From contig NZ_JADOBG010000021.1 in NCBI RefSeq assembly GCF_016786215.1, positions 124,001 to 188,000 of the forward strand: a stretch of 64,000 bases of DNA, in the 5' to 3' direction. Made by a program: the position numbers and the translations under genes. Positions within the stretch are counted from its first letter, which is position 1. Each line of letters starts with the position of its first letter. Source of the stretch: Legionella bononiensis. Its GTDB lineage: Bacteria; Pseudomonadota; Gammaproteobacteria; Legionellales; Legionellaceae. Positions 27,107 through 35,837 of the stretch are shown piece after piece. Under the pieces are notes generated by a model that saw only the letters and a program-made list of their open reading frames with translations, ran no database searches and was not told the DNA's origin.

Positions 27107-27547
27107 TTAGTGCGATAATAACGTAGCTACATGAGCCATTTGTTTATCTGCCGGGTTTTGTTGACAAGGAAATTGTTTGCTGACACCCAGCAAGGCAATT
27201 TGAGACACGGTCATCGTATCTTTATCACTTCGTTGGCTTGATATTTCCTTATAGGTCTGTTGGATTAACTCATTCAGGGTAATTGAGTTAAGTTGTTTTC
27301 CTGGTGGTAAACAAAAAATAGGTTTACCCAGGCTTTTTGCTGACTCATTCGCCTGAATTAAGGTTTCTGCAATGCTTTCACAGGTAATATTAAGAACATG
27401 ACGTGCTGATCTGGCCCATGCTTGTGCCTGGGGATCAGCCTTTATTTCCATTTGTGGTATGTTATTCGCAATATTCATGTAATTGTTTATGGTATCCGCA
27501 TATAAATTGCTGGAAAAAATAATGAAACTGATTAGTAAAAAACGCAT
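27107..27547 (-). CDS. Exported Rap1a/Tai-like protein
   Basis: A 146-residue protein with a signal peptide ending near SNLYA (residue 17). The mature part has the Rap1a/Tai4 immunity-protein layout: a first conserved Cys in NITCESIAET, the strand-turn FCLPPGKQLNSITLNEL, an EISSQRSDKDTMTVSQIALL helix, and a terminal KQFPCQ Cys. In type VI secretion such proteins neutralise amidase effectors in the periplasm, but no cognate toxin is visible. It lies 25 bases downstream of dsbB on the same strand, consistent with disulfide-dependent folding. The family call is by pattern and uncertain. Confidence 0.6.
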   Translation of the reverse strand: MRFLLISFIIFSSNLYADTINNYMNIANNIPQMEIKADPQAQAWARSARHVLNITCESIAETLIQANESAKSLGKPIFCLPPGKQLNSITLNELIQQTYKEISSQRSDKDTMTVSQIALLGVSKQFPCQQNPADKQMAHVATLLSH

Positions 27548-27572
27548 AGCACTTCCTTAAAATCCTGCAAGA

Positions 27573-28115
27573 TTACTTGAAAAAATAGTAGACAGTTGGG
27601 TTATCCGGACAAACATACGGACCACATTCTATGAATGTACTGATTCCATTGGCAAGAATCAAGATAAGAAATAAGTACATTAATGCAATCAACCATTTGT
27701 TTGATGTTTTAAATTGATCATCAATGCCATGTTCAAAGAGTAAAGCAATTGCAATAAAACCAATTATGAAGAGAAAAATAACGGCTGACCAGGTGTAAAA
27801 ATATAAACCAAGAAACGGATCTCCATAACCCGGTGTTCCCGGTTCCAGATGGAGATAGATTTGTCGAGTAGCCACAGCCAGGCCCAATAAAGCTTGCAAT
27901 AGCATAAAACCATAATGAGGCATCCTGATTCCCAGGCGCAAATTCATCATTAAACATAATCCTACCCCTGCAAAACAGATTCTTTGCAATAAACACAAAG
28001 GACAAGGTAAAGAATTTTTGAGAAGTTGATCAGCAAAGGCAAAGATTAAAATGATACAGATAAATAATAGTCCTAAGCTGTTACCCCAAAGATGTAATTT
28101 TTTTTGGATGTTCAT
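27573..28115 (-). CDS. Disulfide bond formation protein B (DsbB-like)
   Basis: A 180-residue membrane protein with about five hydrophobic segments. NSLPCPLCLLQRICFAGVGL contains the CPLC redox pair and its Gln-Arg, as in DsbB. A second cysteine pair lies in FIECGPYVCPDNP near the C-terminus. DsbB reoxidises DsbA, passing electrons to quinone. Compared with E. coli DsbB the second periplasmic pair is shifted towards the end, like the DsbI/BdbC branch. A 52-residue ORF overlaps its start. Confidence 0.88.
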   Translation of the reverse strand: MNIQKKLHLWGNSLGLLFICIILIFAFADQLLKNSLPCPLCLLQRICFAGVGLCLMMNLRLGIRMPHYGFMLLQALLGLAVATRQIYLHLEPGTPGYGDPFLGLYFYTWSAVIFLFIIGFIAIALLFEHGIDDQFKTSNKWLIALMYLFLILILANGISTFIECGPYVCPDNPTVYYFFK

Positions 28116-28270
28116 AAAGGCACCAGATTGCTGTGAAAATTAAAACAGATGGAAATCAGTAATAAACATAAAAGAAATTGAAAGGTAATCGAATTAGTAG
28201 GTTTAAAAATTATCTGCAGGCCAATAAAAAAATAAAGCAAAAACAGCAGTATCATCATGATTGCTACCAT
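28112..28270 (-). CDS. Small two-helix membrane protein coupled to dsbB
   Basis: A 52-codon ORF not apparent at usual length cut-offs. The product begins MVAIMMILLFLLYFFIGLQI and has a second hydrophobic segment, FQFLLCLLLISICF, ending HSNLVPL. Its TGA overlaps the dsbB ATG (ATGA), so it is probably translated with dsbB. Small DsbB-associated two-helix proteins (DUF5993-type) exist elsewhere and this resembles them in size and in a C-terminal H-S/T-x-x-L. No strong ribosome binding site is visible before its ATG. Confidence 0.6.
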   Translation of the reverse strand: MVAIMMILLFLLYFFIGLQIIFKPTNSITFQFLLCLLLISICFNFHSNLVPL

Positions 28271-28344
28271 CGCTTAGGATCAGTTTAGATAAAAGTATAG
28301 TTGGTTCTACATCTTTTTTCGAATTGGGGATTTAATTTAGTTGA

Positions 28345-28548
28345 TTAAATCCCATGCGGTGCAATGAAACCTAATTTGAATGCAATAAATAAAAAAATAA
28401 ATAATGTAAATGAGATACCTATTCTTAAAGTTAACGCTTTCACTGTACGTTTCGAGTTTCCAGTATCACGAATCAGAAAAAATAAGCCGCTGGCCAATGA
28501 GCCGGCAATAATAATCATGACAAAGATGATGAAGATTTTAGTGATCAT
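28345..28548 (-). CDS. DUF2909-like twin-transmembrane protein
   Basis: A 67-residue protein with two membrane helices (about 3-25 and 43-62) linked by a basic loop (RDTGNSKRTVKALTLRIGIS). DUF2909 proteins of this size accompany cytochrome c oxidase assembly genes in many proteobacteria. Here it is divergent from the SURF1 gene, with 67 bases between starts, so a shared regulatory region is likely. The exact role is unknown. Confidence 0.8.
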   Translation of the reverse strand: MITKIFIIFVMIIIAGSLASGLFFLIRDTGNSKRTVKALTLRIGISFTLFIFLFIAFKLGFIAPHGI

Positions 28549-28615
28549 TTGTTATACTCCGGAAATTGCTATCTTCAGTCGGAAGTTAGCCAACCTTTTG
28601 AGCAATTGATAAAGT

Positions 28616-29350
28616 ATGCCTAGTTTAACCTGTTTTAACATTCGTTTCACCCCAAATTGGCTAATGATTGTTCTGACACTGTCGTTTATCTTTATTTTTA
28701 TACGTCTTGGCTTATGGCAAATACAACGAGCAGATGAGAAGGTAACGATGATTGCAGCTGAAGAGTCATTGGCGAAACAAGAGCCCATATTGTGGCGCGG
28801 AGAACAACCCCTGCCTAAACAATATCAACGTATAAAGGTACGAGGTACCTATCTACCTAATATTTTATTATTGGATAATCAGCATCACCAACATCAGTTT
28901 GGATATGATGCTGTTTCCCCATTACAGCTTTCAGATGGATCTGTGGTTCTGGTCGATAGGGGATGGGTTCAGGGAGAGAGTACCAGACGGTCTTTTCCAG
29001 ATATTCAAATTCCGCAAGGCATTATTGAGTTGCAGGGTAGTGCCTATTTTCCGGGAAAAAAACAATGGGTTTTAGGGCCTGGAATAGAGAAAAAAGAGGG
29101 CGGAATTACTATTCTTGAGATTTTGGATGCAAAATTAGTCAGTCAACTTTTGCAAAAAAAGGTCTATCCGTTTATTATTCGCCTCGACAAGCAAGACGCA
29201 TATGGATTTGTGCGTGAATGGGCGATAGTATCCATGCCTCCGCAGCGGCATTTAGCGTATGCTCTGCAATGGTTCGCCATGGCATTGGTTATCTTTATTA
29301 TATTCGTAGCATTGAATCTGAAGAAAAGAAATGAAGAAGCACGTCACTAA
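28616..29350 (+). CDS. SURF1 family cytochrome c oxidase assembly protein
   Basis: A 244-residue protein with membrane helices at each end (about 16-35 and 217-238) and a periplasmic domain between. Signature segments are FIRLGLWQIQRADEK, GTYLPNILLLDNQHHQHQFG and LVDRGWVQGE, all typical of SURF1/Shy1. SURF1 assists delivery of heme A into oxidase subunit I. It starts the operon with the next four genes and overlaps the following gene by 20 bases. Confidence 0.93.
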   Translation: MPSLTCFNIRFTPNWLMIVLTLSFIFIFIRLGLWQIQRADEKVTMIAAEESLAKQEPILWRGEQPLPKQYQRIKVRGTYLPNILLLDNQHHQHQFGYDAVSPLQLSDGSVVLVDRGWVQGESTRRSFPDIQIPQGIIELQGSAYFPGKKQWVLGPGIEKKEGGITILEILDAKLVSQLLQKKVYPFIIRLDKQDAYGFVREWAIVSMPPQRHLAYALQWFAMALVIFIIFVALNLKKRNEEARH

Positions 29351-29879
29351 ATATTATGTTTTGTTACTATTAGCCACAATGTTTGCTGCACCTGGAGTAA
29401 CCGCTTATCTATTTTACCAGCACCCAACCTGGTTAGGTTCATCCAAAATTAATAAAGGCACATTATTATCACCTCCGATTTCTTTGAGTCATTTTGGGAG
29501 CAAAACAAAATGGCGTCTCCTTCTTATCAGTCCTGATGGCTGTAAAAAGGATTGTCTCGAACAATTAAATATGCTGGCACGAGTCAGATTGGCTTTAGGG
29601 CGAAAATTATATCAGGTGGATGAATGGTTGGTTCTGGATGATAAGTCATCAGTATTGGCAGATGAAATTAAACCCCTGTTAAAAGATCAGGATATCAATG
29701 TAACTACTTTAAACACTGCAGATCTGGCCAAATTGTCTGCTTTACCTGCTGATGCCAAGGTATTTATCGCCAATCCGGATAATTTTTTGATTTTAAGTTA
29801 TCAGACTGGAGGGAATCCTGATGATATCTATAAAGATCTGAAACTTCTCCTCAGTACAACAGAACAGAAGAGTAACTAA
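29331..29879 (+). CDS. Membrane-anchored protein of the oxidase assembly operon
   Basis: A 182-residue protein with one N-terminal membrane helix (about 7-27) and a periplasmic domain. That domain resembles thioredoxin/SCO folds: KWRLLLISPDGCKKDCLEQL presents two cysteines five apart at the place of the SCO copper site, and the end (NLILSYQTGGNPDDIYKDL-like) matches the family's last helix. This kind of gene is common between surf1 and ctaA. A copper or redox role is inferred. Confidence 0.75.
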   Translation: MKKHVTKYYVLLLLATMFAAPGVTAYLFYQHPTWLGSSKINKGTLLSPPISLSHFGSKTKWRLLLISPDGCKKDCLEQLNMLARVRLALGRKLYQVDEWLVLDDKSSVLADEIKPLLKDQDINVTTLNTADLAKLSALPADAKVFIANPDNFLILSYQTGGNPDDIYKDLKLLLSTTEQKSN

Positions 29880-29883
29880 ATTG

Positions 29884-30888
29884 ATGCAGAATAATTCCAT
29901 ACGAATCGCGGCCAGCTTGAGTATTGCACTCGCTTTATTTGTTGTTATGCTCGGAGCCTATACTCGATTAACTGATGCAGGTCTAGGTTGCCCGGACTGG
30001 CCTGGCTGTTATGGGCGTATGGTGTTGCCTTCTGCTCATTCAGGTTTGCAGGAAGCGCAAACCCAATTTCCCCATATTCCTATTGAAACCAGGAAAGCCT
30101 GGACTGAAATGGCTCATCGATATGCTGCAGGTACTCTTGGGCTGTTAATATTTTTTATTGGAATGAGTGTATTACGTAAAAAAATACAAGGAATGGTTAT
30201 TCCCTGGCATCTGCCTTTGGCTTTAATGATCTTGGTGGTTTTTCAAGCGGCTCTAGGGATGTGGACAGTAACCTTAAAATTACTTCCCGTGGTCGTTATG
30301 GGGCATCTTTTGGGTGGGATGTTAATATTTGCCTGTTTATGCCGGTTTCGTCTTCAAATCAGTTCATTAAAAGGACAGGATTTAGCTCAGTGGCGTTTGT
30401 GGATCCGTTTGGGGGTTTTTATTGCCTTTTGCCAAATTGCTCTTGGCGGTTGGGTCAGTTCAAATTATGCAGGTATTTCCTGTATCGGATTTCCGATGTG
30501 TAATGGACAGTGGTTACCTGAGTTACATTTTGCTAAGGGATTTAATTTATTTGCACCTGTTGGCGCCAATTATCAAGGTGGTTTATTGGATAACGAGGTT
30601 CGAGTAAGTATTCAATTGATTCACCGAGTCGGAGCAGTTTTAACTGCGTGTTATCTTGTGCTGCTTTCAATGTTAATTCTGGGCAAGTCAAGTTCCCGAT
30701 ATTTAAAAATATCCGCTTTATTTCTAATACTGTTGGTTGTACTTCAATTTAGCCTGGGTATTTTGAACGTATTGTATTTACTGCCCTTATCAGTGGCAGT
30801 TGCTCATAATGGGGTCGCAGCATTACTATTGGCTACAGTGTTTAGTATGTTGCATTTTACACGAAAGGAGTTGGATTATGGTTGCTGA
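29884..30888 (+). CDS. ctaA: Heme A synthase CtaA
   Basis: A roughly 334-residue membrane enzyme that converts heme O to heme A. Eight hydrophobic segments are visible. Conserved elements are GAYTRLTDAGLGCPDWPGCYG, MAHRYAAGTLG, VMGHLLGGM, a second cysteine loop SCIGFPMCNGQW, and LIHRVGAVLTA, in which the His residues ligate heme. The frame opens at TTG 29881; ATG 29884 is the more likely start. It overlaps ctaB by 11 bases. Confidence 0.95.
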   Translation: MQNNSIRIAASLSIALALFVVMLGAYTRLTDAGLGCPDWPGCYGRMVLPSAHSGLQEAQTQFPHIPIETRKAWTEMAHRYAAGTLGLLIFFIGMSVLRKKIQGMVIPWHLPLALMILVVFQAALGMWTVTLKLLPVVVMGHLLGGMLIFACLCRFRLQISSLKGQDLAQWRLWIRLGVFIAFCQIALGGWVSSNYAGISCIGFPMCNGQWLPELHFAKGFNLFAPVGANYQGGLLDNEVRVSIQLIHRVGAVLTACYLVLLSMLILGKSSSRYLKISALFLILLVVLQFSLGILNVLYLLPLSVAVAHNGVAALLLATVFSMLHFTRKELDYGC

Positions 30889-31762
30889 GCTAGTGACACA
30901 GCCAACTGCAGATTGGCGGGATTATATCGAGCTGTGTAAGCCTCGAGTGGTTTTGCTCATGCTGTTAACGGTAGTAGTTGGTATGTATCTGGCTGCTCCA
31001 GGTTGGATAGATTTGTCTTTAATAGGTTTTACTTTAACTGGAGTTGGTTTGTGTGCTGGCAGTGCCGCGGCTATTAATCATTTGGTGGACAGGCATATTG
31101 ATTCGATTATGGCCAGAACAAGAAAACGACCAGTAGCCCATGGTCGGGTTTCAGTCAGCCAGGCTCTTTGGTTCGCTGTTATTATTGGTGTTCTGGGCTT
31201 AACCGTACTTAGTGTATTTGTGAATAAGTTAACAGCCTTGCTTACTTTTGTTACGTTAATCGGTTATGCTGGCGTTTATACCGGGTATTTAAAAAGAGCC
31301 ACCTCACAAAATATAGTCATCGGTGGACTGGCTGGCGCAGCACCTCCTTTATTAGGATGGACTGCTGTAACGAATCAGTTGGATCCGCACGCTTTATTAT
31401 TGGTATTAATCATCTTTACCTGGACCCCGCCTCATTTTTGGGCTTTAGCAATTTATCGTTTTGAAGAATATCAACATGCTCAAATACCTATGCTCCCAGT
31501 AACTCACGGTATACAATTCACCAAATTGAATGTTTATTTGTATACAATATTGTTATTGGTGGTAAGTATATTACCGTTTGTTGTTGGAATGAGCGGTCTT
31601 TTCTATTTGATAGGTGCATTGATTCTGGGTGCACGGTTTTTGTTCTGGGCCCATAAATTATTTAGTACTGAAAAACCTGTAGTTGCAATGCAAACCTTTA
31701 GATTCTCTATTGTGTATCTGATGGTATTATTTGTTTTTTTATTGATAGATCACTATCTGTAA
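30878..31762 (+). CDS. ctaB: Protoheme IX farnesyltransferase
   Basis: A 294-residue UbiA-family enzyme that adds a farnesyl chain to protoheme to make heme O. The start at 30878 has an AAAGGAG ribosome binding site and overlaps the end of ctaA; a longer reading frame from 30800 lies inside ctaA and is less likely. The prenyl-diphosphate-binding motif is NHLVDRHIDSIMARTRKRP, and a second conserved stretch is WTPPHFWALAIYRFEEY. About nine membrane helices are present. Next to ctaA, this gives the full heme O to heme A route. Confidence 0.95.
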   Translation: MVAELVTQPTADWRDYIELCKPRVVLLMLLTVVVGMYLAAPGWIDLSLIGFTLTGVGLCAGSAAAINHLVDRHIDSIMARTRKRPVAHGRVSVSQALWFAVIIGVLGLTVLSVFVNKLTALLTFVTLIGYAGVYTGYLKRATSQNIVIGGLAGAAPPLLGWTAVTNQLDPHALLLVLIIFTWTPPHFWALAIYRFEEYQHAQIPMLPVTHGIQFTKLNVYLYTILLLVVSILPFVVGMSGLFYLIGALILGARFLFWAHKLFSTEKPVVAMQTFRFSIVYLMVLFVFLLIDHYL

Positions 31763-31771
31763 GGGGTTAAA

Positions 31772-32416
31772 ATGAGTATAAAATTAAAAGGTGTTACTTT
31801 AACTGTTACCATTTTATTGGCCCTGGCCAGTTTATTCGCTGGAATTTTTGTCTCGCAACATCTGCATTTTAAGAAAAAAATTGATGCAGCCCAGTTTCAT
31901 GGAACTTATCTTGAGAATCCCAGAACGGTCAATCAATTCAGTTTGACAGGTACGGATCAACAGACCTTTGATAACAACAGCCTGCAAGGCCAATGGACAT
32001 TAGTCTTTTTTGGTTTTACTAATTGTGGATACCTTTGCCCAACTACTATGGCGGAATTGGGTAAAATGTATCGAATTCTTGAGGAAAAAGGCGTAAAGAA
32101 TTTACCTAAAGTCGTGATGATCTCTATAGATCCTGAGCGTGATAGCCTGGATAAATTGAACGGTTACGTCAAATCGTTCAACAGTACTTTTTATGGTGCA
32201 CGAGGGGAAGAATCTACCATCAAACTCATGACCAGAGAAATGGGTATTGCTTACGCGAAAGTAATCAATAAAGAGAGTGAAGATCCTAAAAATTATGATG
32301 TTCAGCATAGTGGAGCAGTAATGTTATTTAATCCACAGGGAGAGTTAAACGCATTTTTTACCACTCCGCATCATGCAGACTTGTTAGCTAAGGATTATAT
32401 GTTGTTAGTCTCATAG
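31772..32416 (+). CDS. SCO1/SenC copper-delivery protein
   Basis: A 214-residue protein with an N-terminal membrane anchor (about 9-30) and a periplasmic thioredoxin-like SCO domain. The copper site is intact: FTNCGYLCPTTMAELG gives C-x-x-x-C, and VQHSGAVMLF supplies the His. VVMISIDPERDSLDKLNGYV is the conserved core. It carries copper to the CuA site of oxidase subunit II. It closes the assembly operon 10 bases after ctaB. Confidence 0.94.
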   Translation: MSIKLKGVTLTVTILLALASLFAGIFVSQHLHFKKKIDAAQFHGTYLENPRTVNQFSLTGTDQQTFDNNSLQGQWTLVFFGFTNCGYLCPTTMAELGKMYRILEEKGVKNLPKVVMISIDPERDSLDKLNGYVKSFNSTFYGARGEESTIKLMTREMGIAYAKVINKESEDPKNYDVQHSGAVMLFNPQGELNAFFTTPHHADLLAKDYMLLVS

Positions 32417-32587
32417 TTCGTTACAAAGCTCTGTTGATGCTATCAGGAACTTTAAAAGTTCAAGTTTATAAATTCATTGCTTATAAAATTTAATTCTTTA
32501 ATTTCGGTACACCGGGATGAGAATTTATAATTTTTAAACTAGGCTTTATTACATACATAATAAAAATAATTGAGGAACTATTGATTC

Positions 32588-33496
32588 ATGAAAATTGCAA
32601 TTTTAGCCACTAACCCACATTTATATTCGCACAAGCGCTTAAAAGCTGAAGGGGAAGCGGCTGGTCATGAGGTTAAAATTATTAATCCCTTATATTGCTA
32701 TATGAATGTTGCTGCTTCAAATCCTAAAGTTCACTATCGGGGTGGTTCTTCCCTGCCTCAGTTTGATGCAGTGATCCCACGAATTGGCGCATCTACGACG
32801 TATTACGGAACAGCAGTATTACGCCATATGGAAACTATGGGTATGTATACTTTAAATGAATCTATAGCCATTTCACGTTCAAGGGACAAATTTAGGTCTT
32901 TACAGCTATTGGCTCGGAAAGGCATCCCTATGCCTTTGACCAGTTTTGCCCAATCACCCGATGATACGGAAGACTTAATTCATATGGTAGGCGGTGCGCC
33001 TCTGGTAATCAAATTGTTAGAAGGCACTCAAGGCAAAGGTGTAATACTGGCCGACAGCCACCAATCTGCGGTAAGCATTATCAATGCGTTTAAAGAAATG
33101 CATGCCAATATACTGGTTCAGGAATTTATTGAAGAATCCCGAGGTACTGACATACGCTGCTTTGTTATAGGCGAAAAAGTAGTTGCTGCCATGAAGCGTC
33201 AAGCAAAAGAAGGCGAATTTCGCGCTAATGTACATCAGGGAGGAAAAGGCGTTAAAGTTAAATTGTCGCCCCAAGAGCGAGCAATTGCAGTAAGTGCTGC
33301 AAAAACTATGGGTTTAAAAGTGGCGGGAGTAGATTTGATTCGTTCGAATCATGGACCATTAGTATTGGAGATTAATTCATCTCCCGGTCTTGAAGGCATT
33401 GAAAAAACAACAGGTATCAATATTGCTGGAAAAATTATTGAATATATTGCGAAACACGCAAAACCCATTAGTTTAAGCCATCGTTTCCATGGTTAG
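32588..33496 (+). CDS. rimK: RimK-type ATP-grasp ligase
   Basis: A 302-residue ATP-grasp enzyme that adds glutamate to the C-terminus of ribosomal protein S6 in E. coli. Landmarks are [45 protein letters not shown] P-loop ([17 protein letters not shown]), [19 protein letters not shown] and [19 protein letters not shown]. Length matches the family. It is preceded by a long AT-rich leader and faces a convergent regulator gene. Confidence 0.95.
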   Translation: MKIAILATNPHLYSHKRLKAEGEAAGHEVKIINPLYCYMNVAASNPKVHYRGGSSLPQFDAVIPRIGASTTYYGTAVLRHMETMGMYTLNESIAISRSRDKFRSLQLLARKGIPMPLTSFAQSPDDTEDLIHMVGGAPLVIKLLEGTQGKGVILADSHQSAVSIINAFKEMHANILVQEFIEESRGTDIRCFVIGEKVVAAMKRQAKEGEFRANVHQGGKGVKVKLSPQERAIAVSAAKTMGLKVAGVDLIRSNHGPLVLEINSSPGLEGIEKTTGINIAGKIIEYIAKHAKPISLSHRFHG

Positions 33497-33500
33497 GTTT

Positions 33501-33746
33501 TTAGTGTGCCCCTGATTTTGAATCGCTTTTACCAAGCAACCAATCCGCATTCACTTCAAGTTCTTGTGCAAGAGTTTGTAACACTGTTTCATCAGGACTT
33601 GTAATGCCATTAAGAAGTGCCTCGGCTTTAAATTTGGGTATTTTAATCAGCTTGGAAAGAACCTCTATGCGCTCAGTTGTGGATTCGGGGACTCCTATAC
33701 TGTCAAGCTCCTTATTAAGTCGTTCTGAAAATCGTTTATTAAGCAT
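33501..33746 (-). CDS. Small XRE-type helix-turn-helix regulator
   Basis: An 81-residue DNA-binding protein. The start at 33746 is chosen because AGGAG lies seven bases upstream; the longer frame to 33875 lacks such a site. The body reads as a phage-repressor-like helix-turn-helix: FSERLNKELDSIGVP, RIEVLSKLIKIPKFKAEALL, NGITSPDETVLQTLAQEL and NADWLLG, the typical XRE helix pattern and end. Its target is unknown. It is convergent with rimK, four bases apart. Confidence 0.75.
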   Translation of the reverse strand: MLNKRFSERLNKELDSIGVPESTTERIEVLSKLIKIPKFKAEALLNGITSPDETVLQTLAQELEVNADWLLGKSDSKSGAH

Positions 33747-33885
33747 TGTTTGCTCCTGATTATGACCTTCTAGAGGTTGTGGCTTATAAGTAGTTGAGAT
33801 CTTAATAAATAAAGTATCTTTATTTGATATAGCATAAAAATGGAGTTTTGCAATGTTACCGATTATTTGAGCCAATAAAGACTAC

Positions 33886-33913
33886 ACTCCAGGTTTGTTC
33901 GCGAACCTGGAGT
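33886..33913. terminator. Strong hairpin, probable terminator of the ankyrin gene
   Basis: A perfect 10-base stem, ACTCCAGGTT and AACCTGGAGT, around TGTTCGCG, followed on the plus strand by TTTT. On the minus strand it lies just over 100 bases beyond the stop of the ankyrin gene that ends at 34022. Confidence 0.6.
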
Positions 33914-34021
33914 TTTGACACTCGTTGAATGTTTCATACGATTGCAGAATACTCTGCCTAGTTCATTTCGAAGGGGGTTATATGTGTTTAACAGTGATTT
34001 TTCTGTAAGTTTGCAGAACCA

Positions 34022-35464
34022 TCAAGATATCTTCTTGATCGTTTCATGGAGTTCTTCCACTTGTTCAATACTGTCCGTTTTACTTTTGAAAAACCAATTT
34101 CCCGTACATAGACGTGTGGCAATAACAGGCAAGGCAAGAATCCCAAAAGAAAGAACAATAAGCGCAATATTTTCCAATGCCTCTTTCCATCCTCGGTGAT
34201 TTGCCAGTTCACTCACTTTTGCTTTTGCAATCGCATTAGTGCAATGATCTTTAAACGGCTCGATTTGACTGGATTCGGGCACTATGAGATGGTCGATGAC
34301 GGCATGTTCTATCGAATTGATTAAATCATTTGCGGCATGCCAGGCAGGACCTTGTTTAAATAGATCTCGCTTTTTTCTTAAAGATTGTAGTCTGGATAAT
34401 AAAGCGGGTAGGGGCTCGATATTGATTAAATCGTTTTGCTGCGCTAGTTTTTCTTGATTCAGATCACGCAGCTTACTCATTTGTTCTTCTGATGGAAGGA
34501 AATGTAACTTGCGAATCAAGTCATTTAAATGTTCGTTTGAAGTTGTCGGCATAGACTGCTGACTCCTTCCAGTCGCATCAACGCCTTGCACAACTACAAT
34601 TTCCTTCGGTGACAGCATATCTAATCTATCTTTTTCTTCTGATCTAAATTGTTTAATAAATTCTATGATTTCTTGATGAATTGGGTCATATATTCTTTTT
34701 TTTGCATCCATTTCGGCTTTCGCTGCAAAATAATCCTGCTCGCTAAGTCGCAGATGTTCTCTGGCTGCTATACCAGAGGAATAACTATGCTTCAACTCCG
34801 TTGCTTTTCTGCCATGTGTATCCGTTTCATCTTTATTTGCACCATACTGCATCAATAAACATACACCCGCCTTATTGATTGAATAAACGGCCTGATGCAA
34901 TGGTGTCCAACCGTCTGAACGGGTTTTGGTGTTTGGATCCGCTTTGCCTTCTTTAAGCAGCACTTCAATACAATCACCTTGTTTATCATAACAAGCAGCA
35001 ATATTGAGAGGGTAACTGCCATCGGTGGACATTGTTGAAACCAACTCAGGATTTTTTGTAATGATATTTTTTATCACTTCGGTGCCACATCCTGAATACA
35101 TGGCAGCGTAAATTAAAGCGTGACCATATTCTCCTGGCACCGTTAAATCTGAATACTCCAAATACAGCTTTATCACTTCTTGTAAACAAGCTTGCTTTTC
35201 TTGTGATTGACACAAGCTATCACTGGTATACTGAATTGCCATTTGTAATGGAGTAATTTCTTGAGGTTTTGATCCAAAAATACGAGGGGTGGATTCCATT
35301 GAGCTATATTTTGTGGAGTTAATGGCACGCGTATTTACTGGCTGCTTCTGATCTGATAACAAGCTTTGGCGAATTTCTGCTAAACATTCCGACTTCTGTT
35401 TTATTAATGTTTCTTGAGGTGTGATTCGTATTTTTTTTATATACTCGTGGAAAATCGTTGTCAT
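34022..35464 (-). CDS. Ankyrin-repeat, C-terminal transmembrane effector candidate
   Basis: A 480-residue protein. Ankyrin repeats span about 68-222, shown by ITPLQMAIQYT, GHALIYAAMYSGCG, SYPLNIAACYD and GWTPLHQAVYS. Residues about 235-430 are helical and charged, with coiled-coil character and heptads in the LHFLPSEEQMSKLRDLNQEK region. A hydrophobic segment at about 432-452 (IALIVLSFGILALPVIATRL) and a short tail (SIEQVEELHETIKKIS) follow; the acidic EQVEELHE resembles the E-block of Dot/Icm signals. I do not recognise a named orthologue. It sits with the NB-ARC gene in an insertion between rimK and zwf. Confidence 0.7.
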   Translation of the reverse strand: MTTIFHEYIKKIRITPQETLIKQKSECLAEIRQSLLSDQKQPVNTRAINSTKYSSMESTPRIFGSKPQEITPLQMAIQYTSDSLCQSQEKQACLQEVIKLYLEYSDLTVPGEYGHALIYAAMYSGCGTEVIKNIITKNPELVSTMSTDGSYPLNIAACYDKQGDCIEVLLKEGKADPNTKTRSDGWTPLHQAVYSINKAGVCLLMQYGANKDETDTHGRKATELKHSYSSGIAAREHLRLSEQDYFAAKAEMDAKKRIYDPIHQEIIEFIKQFRSEEKDRLDMLSPKEIVVVQGVDATGRSQQSMPTTSNEHLNDLIRKLHFLPSEEQMSKLRDLNQEKLAQQNDLINIEPLPALLSRLQSLRKKRDLFKQGPAWHAANDLINSIEHAVIDHLIVPESSQIEPFKDHCTNAIAKAKVSELANHRGWKEALENIALIVLSFGILALPVIATRLCTGNWFFKSKTDSIEQVEELHETIKKIS

Positions 35465-35545
35465 GAGTTATTCCTTGCTAGGGTATATGTCCCCATTCAA
35501 ATATGGGCAAATTATAAACAATTGTGTTTAGGAAGTCACGTACAA

Positions 35546-35837
35546 TAGAAAAACCAATTGGGCATAATCTCATTTCATCGAAAACAATTAATGATGAAGT
35601 TGTTCAGTTTTTATCTGAACATCAGATTTATCGCATTGATCATTATCTGGGTAAGGAAACAGTATTAAATCTCCTCGTGCTTCGTTTTGCCAATTCTATG
35701 TTCTCATCCAATTGGGATCATCGAGTAATCGATAAGATTGAAATAATTGTAGCTGAAGAAATAGGTGTTGAGGGGCGCTAGGACTATTAGGATAAACCAG
35801 GACAAGTACGTGATATGTTGCAAAATCATGTTTTGCA
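35546..35837 (+). pseudogene. Decayed internal fragment of zwf
   Basis: These 292 bases align without gaps to zwf 40972-41263 (codons about 146-243, including the RIDHYLGKE active-site segment). I count about 22 differences, roughly 92 percent identity, and about 16 fall at third codon positions. Two in-frame TAG codons replace Trp and Tyr codons near the 3' end, so it cannot encode the enzyme. It has no start region. It shares the orientation of the intact zwf, 5.4 kb downstream, and the 1335-codon NB-ARC gene lies between them. Confidence 0.85.

Noticed and set aside
30800..30877. Longer N-terminus for ctaB
   Set aside because: It lies inside ctaA, lacks a ribosome binding site, and the ATG at 30878 has AAAGGAG and gives the normal family length.
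33344..33366. Possible tRNA T-arm (GTTCGAATC)
   Set aside because: It lies inside the conserved C-terminal part of rimK and there is no cloverleaf around it.
33915..34199. A 94-residue frame beside the hairpin at 33886
   Set aside because: It overlaps the 3' end of the ankyrin gene on the other strand and shows no family signature.
35524..35781. An 85-residue frame labelled as a zwf-like protein
   Set aside because: It starts 22 bases before the homology with unrelated sequence, ends at an in-frame TAG where zwf has Trp, and covers only the middle of the enzyme. It is a decayed fragment, not a gene.
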